NCBI RefSeq assembly: GCF_015667935.1
Contig: NZ_JADPET010000011.1
Location: 1 to 34,239 of the forward strand
Direction: 5' to 3'
Length of the DNA: 34,239 nt
From: Clostridium sp. 1001270J_160509_D11
GTDB lineage: Bacteria > Bacillota > Clostridia > Peptostreptococcales > Peptostreptococcaceae
How positions within the stretch are numbered: position 1 is the stretch's first letter; each line of letters begins with the position of its first letter. Positions 1-8,595 of the stretch are shown here, piece by piece. The translations under genes were made by a program, and so were the position numbers. The notes under the pieces were generated by a model. The model had not been told where the DNA came from and searched no databases. It was given only the letters and a program-made list of their open reading frames with translations.

Positions 1-84
1 GGAATTATTCTTAGTGCTATAGCGTAATTGTTTTTTTGTTTATAAATATTTACTCTAGCTCTATGTCTATTAGGTAAGTGCAAC

Positions 85-1437
85 TTATAATGACATGATA
101 TAATTTTGGATATTGTTTATTTTATTTATAACTTGATTTTTCATATATTCAATATAGCTTTCTTGCCATATATAATCGTATTGTCTTTCTTTAAATATCT
201 CATTTAAAAAATTAAATCTGCTCATTTCAATTTCTTCAAAGAAGATAAATTTCCCTAATAAAGCAAGCTCAATATCTTCTAAACTATCAAATAGTATTTT
301 ATATTCTTCATTATAAAAACAATCTGACTTTAATATGTCACAAAAATCATCAAAAGAATTTATATTACTTTTTATAATATCGACCTTCTTATTTATATTA
401 TTTTCATTTTCTATTTTATCTAGTACATCTCTAAATCCATCATCACTTAATTTATCTTCTGTTAAAATAATTTTAGATTTTTCTTCTTTATCTATATCAC
501 ATATTACAACAATATTTTCTATACTATCTTGCATAATACACGATTTTAATTCTTGTATAAATTTATTTTTATATAAACTTATATATTGGATTTCTTTTTC
601 ATCATCTATATTAAAGTTTTCTATTATTTTATTAATTGAATTTTCTACTTCTTGTTCTATATTGTCTAAATTTAAGTTGCTTTTTAAATAGTCCATTTCT
701 TTTTCAAATATATAAAAATCTTTAAATTCGCCATCTATTATTGTTGATAATATTGTATTATTTATTACAATTTCAAATATATTTGTAAGTAAATCTCTAT
801 AGTCTAATTTATATCTTCTTGCATTTATATCAAGCAACATCTCTACTTCTTTTGATTTAAAATGATTACAGAATTTATTTTCTAGTTCTATAATTTCTAA
901 ATAATTTTTAATATAATATAATCCATTTAAATCATTATCTCCAAATATTAATGGATAATCTACACTTATTTTTATATCCTGAGCATTAAACTTCATATCA
1001 TATATATCGAAAAAATTTCCAAACTCTTTGAGCAAAGTATTATTGTATGCGATTACTTCTGTATTATATTTATTTTGACATACTCTATTGTAAATTTGTT
1101 TTGTCTCTTCAAATAGATCTTTTAACTTTTGCTCTCCCATTTTAAAAATAACTTCTATAGAATTTTGTTTAAATAGCTCTATATATTTATCCATATTAAA
1201 ATCATCTCTGAAATTTGCATCCATTGTATAATAAATCGATTCTAATAATTGTTCGCCGACTTCTACAGTTACTGATGTGCTGGAATTTCCACAATATTTC
1301 TGTATAGTTTTATTTAATAAACTTCCTATATCTTGTTGAATACTCAATATAAAGTTTTCGCTAAATTTTTTATTTAAATAACCCCACTTCAGTATATTTA
1401 TTGTATAATCCTTTGTTATTATCCCTAATAATTTCAT
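85..1437 (-). CDS. Conserved hypothetical helical protein (possible DUF6179 type)
   Basis: A 450-residue soluble protein with no signal peptide or convincing membrane segment. It is rich in Glu, Lys, Asn and Ile and looks mostly alpha-helical. I see no catalytic motif. The start lies only 3 nt after the stop of the upstream 144-residue gene (1441-1875), and the purine-rich GGGGGT just before that stop can serve as ribosome binding site, so the two are probably translationally coupled. From memory the pair resembles the adjacent DUF6179/DUF6323 genes found in clostridia, but this cannot be confirmed by eye. I see no terminator in the 84 bases downstream, so the transcript may run out of the window. 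The gene is certain, the function unknown. Confidence 0.8.
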   Translation of the reverse strand: MKLLGIITKDYTINILKWGYLNKKFSENFILSIQQDIGSLLNKTIQKYCGNSSTSVTVEVGEQLLESIYYTMDANFRDDFNMDKYIELFKQNSIEVIFKMGEQKLKDLFEETKQIYNRVCQNKYNTEVIAYNNTLLKEFGNFFDIYDMKFNAQDIKISVDYPLIFGDNDLNGLYYIKNYLEIIELENKFCNHFKSKEVEMLLDINARRYKLDYRDLLTNIFEIVINNTILSTIIDGEFKDFYIFEKEMDYLKSNLNLDNIEQEVENSINKIIENFNIDDEKEIQYISLYKNKFIQELKSCIMQDSIENIVVICDIDKEEKSKIILTEDKLSDDGFRDVLDKIENENNINKKVDIIKSNINSFDDFCDILKSDCFYNEEYKILFDSLEDIELALLGKFIFFEEIEMSRFNFLNEIFKERQYDYIWQESYIEYMKNQVINKINNIQNYIMSL

Positions 1438-1440
1438 ATT

Positions 1441-1875
1441 CTAAAGACCCCCTGTAAGCTTAAATTCTTTTGCAAAATCGTCTATAGCTCCCTGTATCTG
1501 AAACATTTCGCCCTTTTTATCTTCATAAGTCTTCTCTAGTATTTCTATAACTTCATCATCAGATATTAAGTCTAATACTTCGCTTTTAAAATAATAAAAA
1601 ATCTCTTGCATATCGTTTATATTTTCAACATAATTTTCTTTATCTGTATAAGGAGGTGAATATACTATTTCTATAATTTTTTCTAGTGAAGATGTACTCG
1701 TTTCAATACGTCCTATTTTAGTTAGGGTTTCATTTGTGTGTTTCATAATATTATTTACATCATTTTCACTTAAAACAAGACCATAATTTATAGATTCATC
1801 ATTTAATTTTATTAGTTTTTTACTAGATTTTTCTGTAAGATCTCTCATCGTAAATCTCAGCATCTTATTTTCCAT
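1441..1875 (-). CDS. Conserved hypothetical protein (possible DUF6323 type)
   Basis: A 144-residue, acidic, soluble, predicted helical protein and the first gene of the two-gene operon. An AGGAG ribosome binding site precedes the ATG, and a strong promoter lies about 100 bp upstream. A central SPPYTDKENY stretch followed by EIFYYFKSE recalls what I remember of the DUF6323 family, which sits next to DUF6179 in clostridial genomes. No function is known to me. There are no cysteine clusters, membrane segments or nucleotide-binding motifs. Coupling to the downstream 450-residue gene suggests the two act together. Confidence 0.75.
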   Translation of the reverse strand: MENKMLRFTMRDLTEKSSKKLIKLNDESINYGLVLSENDVNNIMKHTNETLTKIGRIETSTSSLEKIIEIVYSPPYTDKENYVENINDMQEIFYYFKSEVLDLISDDEVIEILEKTYEDKKGEMFQIQGAIDDFAKEFKLTGGL

Positions 1876-1967
1876 AAATTTTTCACTCCTTTTTTTATTA
1901 AATGTATTGACTTTTCTTTTGTTTTATGTTATAGTATAATTGATATATTATATTTTCATACATTTAT

Positions 1968-1996
1968 ATATTAATCTCAATATATAAAATTGTCAA
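1968..1996 (-). promoter_or_regulatory. Sigma-A-type promoter for the 1875-85 operon
   Basis: On the minus strand a perfect TTGACA (1996-1991) is followed after exactly 17 nt by TAATAT (1973-1968). It reads toward the gene starting at 1875, leaving a leader of roughly 90 nt. Confidence 0.65.
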
Positions 1997-2094
1997 GTTG
2001 CATATTTTTATGCTCTTTTTTTATGTCATTTTTAACTTTTCATATAAATCTTGTATTTTTCCTTATAAATTTTATATTTTTAATTCCCTATTGT

Positions 2095-2123
2095 TTGATT
2101 GTTAGTATTAACTGTGCTATATT
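2095..2123 (+). promoter_or_regulatory. Promoter for the HAD phosphatase gene
   Basis: TTGATT (2095-2100), a 17-nt spacer and TATATT (2118-2123) lie about 45 bp upstream of the ATG at 2169. It is divergent from the promoter at 1968-1996; nothing else stands out in the 293-bp AT-rich gap between the two genes. Confidence 0.5.
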
Positions 2124-2168
2124 TAGAAGTTGTAGTATAAATTTTAAGTTTAAAAGAGGGGAATAAAT

Positions 2169-2843
2169 ATGAAATATAATACTGTAATTTTTGACTTAGA
2201 TGGAACATTATTAAACACTTTAGAAGATTTAGGAGATAGTGTTAATTTTGCTCTTAAATCGTTTGGATATCCAACTAGAACTTATGAGGAAATCAGAATT
2301 TTTGTAGGAAATGGCGTAAAAGATTTAGTTACAAAAGCTGTTCCTGATGATACTGATGAAGAAACAACATTAAAATGTCTTCAAACATTTAAAGATCATT
2401 ATAAAACTAATATGCAAAACAAAACAGCTCCTTATGATGGTATTATAGACTTATTAGAAGAATTAAATTCTAAAGGTGTTAAATTGGCAATAGTATCAAA
2501 TAAATACGATTTTGGTGTTAAAAATTTAAATAAATACTATTTTAAAGACTTAATACCTGTTGCAATTGGAGAACGCGAAGGTATCAGAAAAAAACCAGCT
2601 CCTGACACATTATTAGAAGCTATGAAAGAACTAAACTCTGAAGAAAATAATTCAATCTATGTCGGTGATTCTGGCTCAGATATGTTAACTGCACAAAATG
2701 CTCATATAAAAAGTATTGGCGTTACTTGGGGATTTAGAGATGCTAAATCACTTCTAGAAAGTGGAGCTGACTTTTTAATCGATTCTCCAAAACAGTTATT
2801 AGAAATAATAGAAAGCGAAAACTGTATAAAAACATGTAATTAA
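2169..2843 (+). CDS. HAD-superfamily (subfamily IA) phosphatase, Gph/PpaX-like
   Basis: A 224-residue haloacid dehalogenase-type phosphatase. Motif I is FDLDGTL with nucleophile D9 and general acid/base D11, motif II is VSN (S110), the motif III lysine lies in KKP (141-143), and motif IV is VGDSGSD (D167, D171) for Mg2+. A helical cap domain of about 70 residues follows motif I. The layout matches phosphoglycolate phosphatase (Gph) and pyrophosphatase PpaX, but the physiological substrate cannot be read from the sequence. An AGAGGGG site precedes the ATG at good spacing. The gene is monocistronic, between its own promoter and a bidirectional terminator. Confidence 0.92.
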   Translation: MKYNTVIFDLDGTLLNTLEDLGDSVNFALKSFGYPTRTYEEIRIFVGNGVKDLVTKAVPDDTDEETTLKCLQTFKDHYKTNMQNKTAPYDGIIDLLEELNSKGVKLAIVSNKYDFGVKNLNKYYFKDLIPVAIGEREGIRKKPAPDTLLEAMKELNSEENNSIYVGDSGSDMLTAQNAHIKSIGVTWGFRDAKSLLESGADFLIDSPKQLLEIIESENCIKTCN

Positions 2844-2853
2844 ATAAAACAAT

Positions 2854-2889
2854 AAAAAGCAGTTAATCAATAGTAATTAACTGCTTTTT
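2854..2889. terminator. Bidirectional rho-independent terminator
   Basis: A 14-bp perfect stem (2854-2867 with 2876-2889) and an 8-nt loop, flanked by A5 on one side and T5 on the other. It serves the convergent genes 2169-2843 (+) and 2912-3430 (-). Confidence 0.9.
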
Positions 2890-2911
2890 ATTATTTTATT
2901 CATTATATTAT

Positions 2912-3430
2912 TTACAATGTAGTATCTTTAGAATGTAGCGAGTTTATACTTTCTTTAATTTTGTCTATTGAGTCTTTATCAGAAGCTGATAATATATTTA
3001 TGCCTATAGCTTCTTCCATAGCTTTTACAAGATTATAAGCTCTATCTAATAGAGCTATTATATCTTGATTTAAATCTTTAAAATCAAGCTTTCCATTTAA
3101 GTTAAACTTACCTTCACTTGGATTTTGTATAGCTTTTAATCTCGCCTGTATCTTCACTTGATTAAACTTAAATTCTAATTCGCTTAAAGTATTTCCTAAA
3201 TTTGAATGAAGGTTAAATACTACAGCTGAATATAACTCAACTAATTCATCTAAATTTTCATCGTTATTTAATTTTAATTCTTCTTTTATATTAAAAGCTA
3301 TCTTTTCTAATTCAAGCCCGTCTATATATCTTTGTGGAATATTTTCTATCTCTTTAACTAAACTGTTATATTTTTGTAAATCTAGAAGTCCCATATTCAC
3401 TTTCATATTATATATCTCAGTTGCACTCAT
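2912..3430 (-). CDS. Hypothetical helical protein
   Basis: A 172-residue acidic, soluble, predicted all-alpha protein with no signal peptide, membrane segment or Cys/His cluster. I do not recognise a family. It has its own AAGGAG ribosome binding site and a terminator shared with the converging HAD phosphatase gene. It lies downstream of ptsG, but the ptsG terminator at 3557-3594 separates them, so it is probably monocistronic. The 210-bp gap upstream of it holds that terminator and a TATAAT-like box but no convincing -35 element. Confidence 0.7.
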   Translation of the reverse strand: MSATEIYNMKVNMGLLDLQKYNSLVKEIENIPQRYIDGLELEKIAFNIKEELKLNNDENLDELVELYSAVVFNLHSNLGNTLSELEFKFNQVKIQARLKAIQNPSEGKFNLNGKLDFKDLNQDIIALLDRAYNLVKAMEEAIGINILSASDKDSIDKIKESINSLHSKDTTL

Positions 3431-3556
3431 TTTATCTATCTCCTTACTTCATAAATAGTATTTAGTCAAATACTTATAATGTAATATTATAACCTCAATA
3501 TATAAATTTCTTCCATAGTTATTTATTACAATAATTTTTATCTATCCAGTAAACAA

Positions 3557-3594
3557 AATAAGAGCACTACTCATAATTGAATAATGCTCTTATT
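3557..3594 (-). terminator. Rho-independent terminator of ptsG
   Basis: 10-bp perfect stem (3557-3566 with 3585-3594), 18-nt loop, followed on the minus strand by TTTGTTT. Lies 47 bp past the ptsG stop. Confidence 0.75.
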
Positions 3595-3640
3595 AGTTAT
3601 ATTGTTATAAAGTTTAAATTAAAAGAATTATATGGCAATT

Positions 3641-5767
3641 TTATTTTTCTACTCTTAACATTTCAGCTTTTTCTTCTACTTCACCTTTAGCTAAAACTTT
3701 TACATCTTTGAAAGAGTCAGTATTACTTATTATTATTGGAGTTACTGTTCTATATCCAGCTTTTTGGATTTTATCTTTATCAAATTCAACTAATAAGTCA
3801 CCAACTTTTACTTTATCCCCAACTTTTACATGAGTATCATAGTATTTACCGTTTAATTGAACTGTATCTAATCCTACGTGGATAAGTACTTCTACACCTT
3901 CGTCTGAAGTTATTCCTATAGCATGTTTAGTATCGAATACTACTGAAACAGTACCGTTTACTGGAGATACTGCTCTACCTTCTTCAGGTTCTATACCTAT
4001 ACCTTTACCTAACATACCTTCAGAGAATACTCCGTCTTTTACTTCACTTAAATCTATTGCTTTACCTTTTATAGGAGCATATAATACTCCGCTTTCTACT
4101 TTTACATCTGATTTAGCTTCTTGTTTTGGTTGTTCTACATTTTCTGATACTTTTACAGTAGCAGCTTTTCCACTAGCTATAAAGTTTTCTAAGTTTGATT
4201 TTATAACTGTAACTTTTGGTCCGTATACAACTTGTACACCATTACCTTTTTTGATTACACCTGCTGCTCCACTTGCTTTTAACATACCTTCATTTACTTT
4301 TGAAGGATCTTTAACTGTTAAACGAAGTCTTGTTATACAGCAGTCTAAGTCTGTTAAGTTTTCACTTCCACCTAAACCTTGAAGTATTAAAGCACTTAAC
4401 TGATCATCTGCATCTCCTTGAGATGCATTTTGTCCATCTTTCTTAGCATTAACATCTGCTCTTGTATATAATTTAACTTCAGCATCGTCATTATCTTCAC
4501 GACCTGGAGTTTTGAAATCGAATTTTTTGATTAAGAAACTGAATAAGAAGTAGTAAACTGCAAAGTAAGCTATACCTACAAATACTATGTTTATCCAGCT
4601 TGTTTTAGCATTCCCTTGAAGTATACCGAATAAGAATAAATCTATAAGACCTCCAGAGAATGTCATACCAACACCAACATTTAACATATGCATTAACATA
4701 TATGCAGCACCTGCAAATACACAGTGGATTACATATAATATTGGTGCAACGAATAAGAATGTGAATTCAAGTGGTTCAGTTATACCTGTTAACATTGAAG
4801 TTAATGCTGCTGATAATAATAAACCTCCAACAGCTTTTCTTTTTTCTGGTTTTGCGCATTTATACATTGCTAGTGCAGCACCTGGTAAACCAAATATCAT
4901 TAGTGGGAATTTACCAGACATGAATCTAGTAGCTTCTACACTAAAGTGTGTTACACTTGGGTCTGATAATTGTGCGAAGAATATATTTTGTGCACCTTCT
5001 ATCACTTTACCTGCAACTTCCATACTTCCACCAACACCTGTTTGCCAGAATGGTAAGTAGAATACATGGTGAAGACCAAATGGTATTAATGCTCTTTCCA
5101 TTACTCCATATAACCAAGTTCCTGCATATCCAGAACCTCTAACTAAATCACCAACAGAATAAATTACATTTTGTATTGGTGGCCATAAGTAGAACATTGC
5201 TATACCTACTACTAAGTAAACTAATGCACTTATGATTGGAACAAATCTTGTTCCACCAAAGAATGATAATACTTGTGGTAATTCTATTTTATAGAATCTA
5301 TTGTGAAGTGCTGAAACACCAAGACCTACTATAATCCCCCCAAATACACCCATTTGAAGAGATGTCATCCCTAATACATCTGTTGTAGATCCATTTAACA
5401 TGCTGTCTGCTCCACCATGAACAGCTATCATTGCACTAACTGCAGCATGCATAATGAAGAATGCTAATGCACCTGATAATGCTGCAACTTCTTTTTCTTG
5501 TTTAGCCATACCAATTGCTACACCCATTGCGAATATAATTGGTAAGTTTGTAAATACTACATTCCCTGCTGCATTTAATACAGTTAATATGTTGTATATA
5601 AATGTTCCAGGTCCCATAATGCCCATTAACCCATATGTGTTAAGCATTGTTTCATTTGTAAATGATCCCCCTATTCCTAGGAAAAGACCAGCTACTGGTA
5701 AGATTGCGATTGGAAGCATAAATGATCTTCCGACACGTTGTAAGACACCAAAGATTTTGTCTTTCAT
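3641..5767 (-). CDS. ptsG: PTS glucose transporter EIICBA (PtsG)
   Basis: A 708-residue fused glucose permease that imports and phosphorylates its sugar with phosphate passed from HPr. The EIIC membrane domain (about 1-420) has many hydrophobic helices and the substrate-region motif PFGLHHVFYLPFW, typical of glucose rather than N-acetylglucosamine transporters. A short linker is followed by EIIB (about 455-530) with phospho-acceptor C477 in CCITRLRL, then EIIA (about 570-700) with phospho-acceptor H630 in LIHVGLDTV. Length and order match Bacillus PtsG. An AGGAGG site lies before the ATG. A 29-nt antiterminator target overlapping a terminator precedes the gene, so expression depends on the antiterminator encoded just upstream at 6031-6876. 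Substrate assignment is by family resemblance. Confidence 0.94.
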   Translation of the reverse strand: MKDKIFGVLQRVGRSFMLPIAILPVAGLFLGIGGSFTNETMLNTYGLMGIMGPGTFIYNILTVLNAAGNVVFTNLPIIFAMGVAIGMAKQEKEVAALSGALAFFIMHAAVSAMIAVHGGADSMLNGSTTDVLGMTSLQMGVFGGIIVGLGVSALHNRFYKIELPQVLSFFGGTRFVPIISALVYLVVGIAMFYLWPPIQNVIYSVGDLVRGSGYAGTWLYGVMERALIPFGLHHVFYLPFWQTGVGGSMEVAGKVIEGAQNIFFAQLSDPSVTHFSVEATRFMSGKFPLMIFGLPGAALAMYKCAKPEKRKAVGGLLLSAALTSMLTGITEPLEFTFLFVAPILYVIHCVFAGAAYMLMHMLNVGVGMTFSGGLIDLFLFGILQGNAKTSWINIVFVGIAYFAVYYFLFSFLIKKFDFKTPGREDNDDAEVKLYTRADVNAKKDGQNASQGDADDQLSALILQGLGGSENLTDLDCCITRLRLTVKDPSKVNEGMLKASGAAGVIKKGNGVQVVYGPKVTVIKSNLENFIASGKAATVKVSENVEQPKQEAKSDVKVESGVLYAPIKGKAIDLSEVKDGVFSEGMLGKGIGIEPEEGRAVSPVNGTVSVVFDTKHAIGITSDEGVEVLIHVGLDTVQLNGKYYDTHVKVGDKVKVGDLLVEFDKDKIQKAGYRTVTPIIISNTDSFKDVKVLAKGEVEEKAEMLRVEK

Positions 5768-5862
5768 TTTCTAATTCCTCCTTTTTATGTATATATTTTA
5801 ATAATAATAGCGTATATTTACGCAATAAATTTATTTCTAACTAGTAAATTTGAGCAAATAAA

Positions 5863-6004
5863 AAGACCTAATTAAAAACGTAAATCTTTTTAGATTACAC
5901 TTATTTTTATAGATATTTACATAATATAAAAATCTAAATATAGCATTAAACAAAATATATCTATATAAATATGTGTAATATTTTACCCCTTTAAATTAGG
6001 TCTT
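5863..6004 (-). terminator. Attenuating terminator in the ptsG leader, overlapping the RAT
   Basis: Minus strand: AAGACCTAATT (5873-5863 region) pairs perfectly over 11 bp with AATTAGGTCTT (5994-6004) and is followed by a T-rich tract. The upstream arm includes the last six bases of the RAT, so the two folds exclude each other. The loop is unusually long (about 120 nt) and holds smaller hairpins, for example around 5882-5896. Confidence 0.7.
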
Positions 6005-6027
6005 GCCTGCATTACCAGTCACAATCC
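5999..6027 (-). promoter_or_regulatory. RAT: antiterminator-protein binding RNA for ptsG
   Basis: The 29-nt minus-strand element begins GGATTGT and ends GCAGGCAAGACC. This is the hallmark of RNA targets of BglG/LicT/SacY-type proteins. It starts 3 nt after the antiterminator stop codon, is identical to the copy at 6953-6981, and its 3' end is shared with a terminator stem. Confidence 0.9.
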
Positions 6028-6030
6028 AAG

Positions 6031-6876
6031 TTATTTATTTGTCGATATCCTCCTCAGGTGGATAGTTAAAAACATCATCTCTTCCCCAGTAAGATTTAAA
6101 TTGTATTTTTGTTGTATATACTCTTTTATTTTTTCAGCACAACCATAGTCTTTGCTGTAATTATCTCTTATCATTCTTTGTAATTGGAAGTCTGTATCTT
6201 TAGTCGGCTTATTGTTAAATAATCTCTGTGAGAAATATTTTAAATGAGTTATAAACCTACCAAAGTCCAATGAATCTTCATCCAATTCCACTTCATAATA
6301 ATCTCTAACTATTTCAATAACTTCTTGCATAAAAGTAGTTATTTTTATCATACTAGTCATATTTGTATCTAGTTCAGCATTTACAATATGTAGAGCAATA
6401 AATCCTGCTTCATCAACAGAAAGTTCTATTCCATGATTTTTTTTGATTATTGATAAAGACTCTTTTCCTAGCTCATATTCTTGTTGATAAAATCTTTTTA
6501 TATCCCAAAGTAGAACATTACTGTATTCTTGATTTAGCTTTTTTCTCTCTATTGCAAAACTAAGGTGATCAGTTAAAGTAATATAAATATTATCATTTAG
6601 TTTTTTATCAAGTTTCGATTTTATATTGTCTATAATTTCCGTAGATGTATCTATATATTCTTTAGGCACCTGACTTATTAACTCTTGTAACTTATTTGAA
6701 GTAACTTTATCATCTATTTTATAAACTACCTCAACTTTGTCAGAGTTTATCCATTCCCCAGGCTTTTTTTGAAAACCAATCCCCAGTCCTCTTATTATTA
6801 CTTGATTTCCACTCTGATCAATAGAACTAATAAAGTTATTATTAATTACTTTTTTTACTCTATACAATAACCTCAC
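6031..6876 (-). CDS. licT: BglG/LicT-family transcription antiterminator
   Basis: A 281-residue RNA-binding antiterminator. The N-terminal CAT domain (about 1-56) binds RAT RNA, followed by PRD1 (about 70-170) and PRD2 (about 175-281). The four phosphorylatable PRD histidines are visible: H104 (TDH), H163 (ALH), H211 (THL) and H273 (TIH). In the family, HPr and EII proteins phosphorylate these to couple activity to sugar supply. The gene is preceded by a promoter, a RAT and an overlapping terminator (autoregulation), and followed 3 nt past its stop by an identical RAT for ptsG. It is therefore functionally the GlcT-like regulator of ptsG, although the targets look LicT-like. The symbol is by family only. 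Confidence 0.92.
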   Translation of the reverse strand: MRLLYRVKKVINNNFISSIDQSGNQVIIRGLGIGFQKKPGEWINSDKVEVVYKIDDKVTSNKLQELISQVPKEYIDTSTEIIDNIKSKLDKKLNDNIYITLTDHLSFAIERKKLNQEYSNVLLWDIKRFYQQEYELGKESLSIIKKNHGIELSVDEAGFIALHIVNAELDTNMTSMIKITTFMQEVIEIVRDYYEVELDEDSLDFGRFITHLKYFSQRLFNNKPTKDTDFQLQRMIRDNYSKDYGCAEKIKEYIQQKYNLNLTGEEMMFLTIHLRRISTNK

Positions 6877-6904
6877 CCCCTATCTGAAAAACATACATTA
6901 TATT

Positions 6905-6958
6905 AAAAAAGACCAACAAACATAGGACATCTGTAATATCCCTTATGTAGTTGGTCTT
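6905..6958 (-). terminator. Attenuating terminator upstream of the antiterminator gene
   Basis: Minus strand: 9-bp outer stem (6950-6958 with 6909-6917) and an inner 5-bp pairing (6944-6948 with 6920-6924), followed by T6. Its upstream arm overlaps the 3' end of the RAT at 6953-6981. Confidence 0.85.
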
Positions 6959-6981
6959 GCCTGCATTACCAGTCACAATCC
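6953..6981 (-). promoter_or_regulatory. RAT: autoregulatory antiterminator target
   Basis: 29-nt element identical to the one at 5999-6027 (GGATTGT...GCAGGCAAGACC). It lies about 30 nt downstream of the predicted transcription start and overlaps a terminator stem, so the antiterminator controls its own synthesis. Confidence 0.9.
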
Positions 6982-7015
6982 ATAAATATTAAAATTTATC
7001 TGTTTTTCTAAATTA

Positions 7016-7045
7016 AGAATAACATTTTCCCACACTATTTGTCAA
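7016..7045 (-). promoter_or_regulatory. Promoter of the licT-ptsG operon
   Basis: Minus strand TTGACA (7045-7040), 18-nt spacer, TATTCT (7021-7016), upstream of the RAT. It begins directly after the ABC permease stop codon at 7063, with no terminator visible between. Confidence 0.6.
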
Positions 7046-7062
7046 CAATTTCTTCCAAATTT

Positions 7063-7713
7063 TTAAAATTCTTTTTTGTTATAAATTGATAGCGAAACTT
7101 TATATGATATAAATACTGCTAATATAGTTAATAGCACTAATCCTAGCACTCCAAACTTCATCAGAATTTCTAAATTAGATGGACTTGGCATAGTTATATT
7201 TGCTTTTTCTGATATTTTGACAATAGCACCTACTAATATAGCCGGTATAAATAATATCAGCATCATAACTATTCTACCTTTTTCAACCCCAGTTTTAAAT
7301 ACAACTGGAATTATTATAGAAAATAATATAGCGAATACACATGGTACTACTATTGAAGTTACTATTATCTCATTCATACCTGTATCTAATTTTGCAATTT
7401 GATTTATAGCTATAGATGTTGTAATTCCAACTACTATACCTATAATAATTGATATTGTAAAAAATATATACTTAGATATTATAATATCTTTTCTATTTAT
7501 ATTCATTGTCAAAGCGTATTTATCCCATTTTGCATATTCATCATAAGACATTGTAGTTATAACTTGCATACTCAACATCAAAGTTATCATAGTTCCAACA
7601 AAAGTTCCGTTTTTCAAGAAAATACCATATGCTATGAAAAATATAAGTACTAATACTAATTGCTTCATATAATTTTTCATATTTAATATATCTTTAATTA
7701 ATAATCCCTTCAT
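7063..7713 (-). CDS. ABC-2 type transporter permease
   Basis: A 216-residue integral membrane protein with about six hydrophobic helices and almost no soluble domain, typical of the small ABC-2 permeases paired with BcrA-like ATPases. Its ATG overlaps the stop of the ATPase gene (TAATG), indicating translational coupling and a shared complex. It is last in the GntR-ATPase-permease operon. Transporters of this arrangement often deal with cell-wall-active peptides or drugs, but the substrate cannot be inferred. I see no terminator after it, so transcription may read into the antiterminator leader. Confidence 0.85.
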   Translation of the reverse strand: MKGLLIKDILNMKNYMKQLVLVLIFFIAYGIFLKNGTFVGTMITLMLSMQVITTMSYDEYAKWDKYALTMNINRKDIIISKYIFFTISIIIGIVVGITTSIAINQIAKLDTGMNEIIVTSIVVPCVFAILFSIIIPVVFKTGVEKGRIVMMLILFIPAILVGAIVKISEKANITMPSPSNLEILMKFGVLGLVLLTILAVFISYKVSLSIYNKKEF

Positions 7714-8564
7714 TATTTATCCCCCCTAACTGTGAATAAAATAATTTCTTCTAGATTTGTTTTATCTACTATAAATTCTTTATTTTCATATTTATTTTTA
7801 TTATTTACCATAACTTCACATCCAAATGTATTTTTTCTTATTCCCACTATATCTTCTTTTGATATCTTATCTATATCTTTTTCACTACATTTTACTATAC
7901 CGTAGTCATAAATCAGCTCATCTTTATTTTTACTAAATACTATCTCTCCATTATCTAAAAATGTTATATAATCTGCGACTTTTTCTAAGTCACTTGTTAT
8001 ATGTGATGCTATAAGCACGCTACACTCTTCATCTTGTATATAATCTAAGAATATATCTAAAATTTCGTCTCTAACTACTGGATCTAGACCACTAGTCGCT
8101 TCATCTAGAATTAAAATTTTTGCACTATGACTTAATGCTACTGCTATAGATAATTTCATTTTCATTCCTCTTGAAAATTCTTTTATCTTTTTATTATCAG
8201 GTAGTTTAAATTCATTTACATATTTAAAAAATTTATTTTTGTCCCAATTAGAGTATATATTTTTCATTATTTTATCTATATCACGTATTTTTAAATTGTC
8301 GTGGAAATAACTTTCATCAAATACTACAGATATATTATTTTTTATTTCTACGGAGTTTTCTTTGAAATCTTTTCCAAATATTTTTATATCACCTGAATCT
8401 ATATTTATTAAACCTAAAATAGCTTTTATTATAGTTGATTTTCCTGCACCATTTTCTCCTACAATACCCATTATTGTACCTGTCTCTAGTTTAAAAGATA
8501 TATCTTTTAATTTAAAGTTGTCATATGATTTATTAAGATTTTTCACTTCAATTGCATATTTCAT
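7713..8564 (-). CDS. ABC transporter ATP-binding protein (BcrA/YtrB-like)
   Basis: A 283-residue nucleotide-binding subunit. Walker A is GENGAGKST (36-44), the signature is the variant FSRGMKMKL (130-138), Walker B is LILDE (151-155) with an intact D-loop SGLDP, and the switch histidine is H188. The reading frame is open to 8579, but that upstream ATG lies inside the GGAGGAG ribosome binding site. The second ATG at 8564 is correctly spaced and begins MKYAIEV, so I chose it. The gene follows the GntR regulator and is coupled to the permease by a TAATG overlap. Confidence 0.93.
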   Translation of the reverse strand: MKYAIEVKNLNKSYDNFKLKDISFKLETGTIMGIVGENGAGKSTIIKAILGLINIDSGDIKIFGKDFKENSVEIKNNISVVFDESYFHDNLKIRDIDKIMKNIYSNWDKNKFFKYVNEFKLPDNKKIKEFSRGMKMKLSIAVALSHSAKILILDEATSGLDPVVRDEILDIFLDYIQDEECSVLIASHITSDLEKVADYITFLDNGEIVFSKNKDELIYDYGIVKCSEKDIDKISKEDIVGIRKNTFGCEVMVNNKNKYENKEFIVDKTNLEEIILFTVRGDK

Positions 8565-8595
8565 ATTAATCTCCTCCATATTTTTAATATACTTA

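Noticed and set aside
335..691. Plus-strand ORF of 118 codons
   Set aside because: Lies wholly antisense to the 450-residue gene, encodes low-complexity Ser/Phe/Ile sequence and has no ribosome binding site.
4761..5774. Three plus-strand ORFs opposite ptsG
   Set aside because: Antisense shadows of a strongly conserved transporter gene, without ribosome binding sites.
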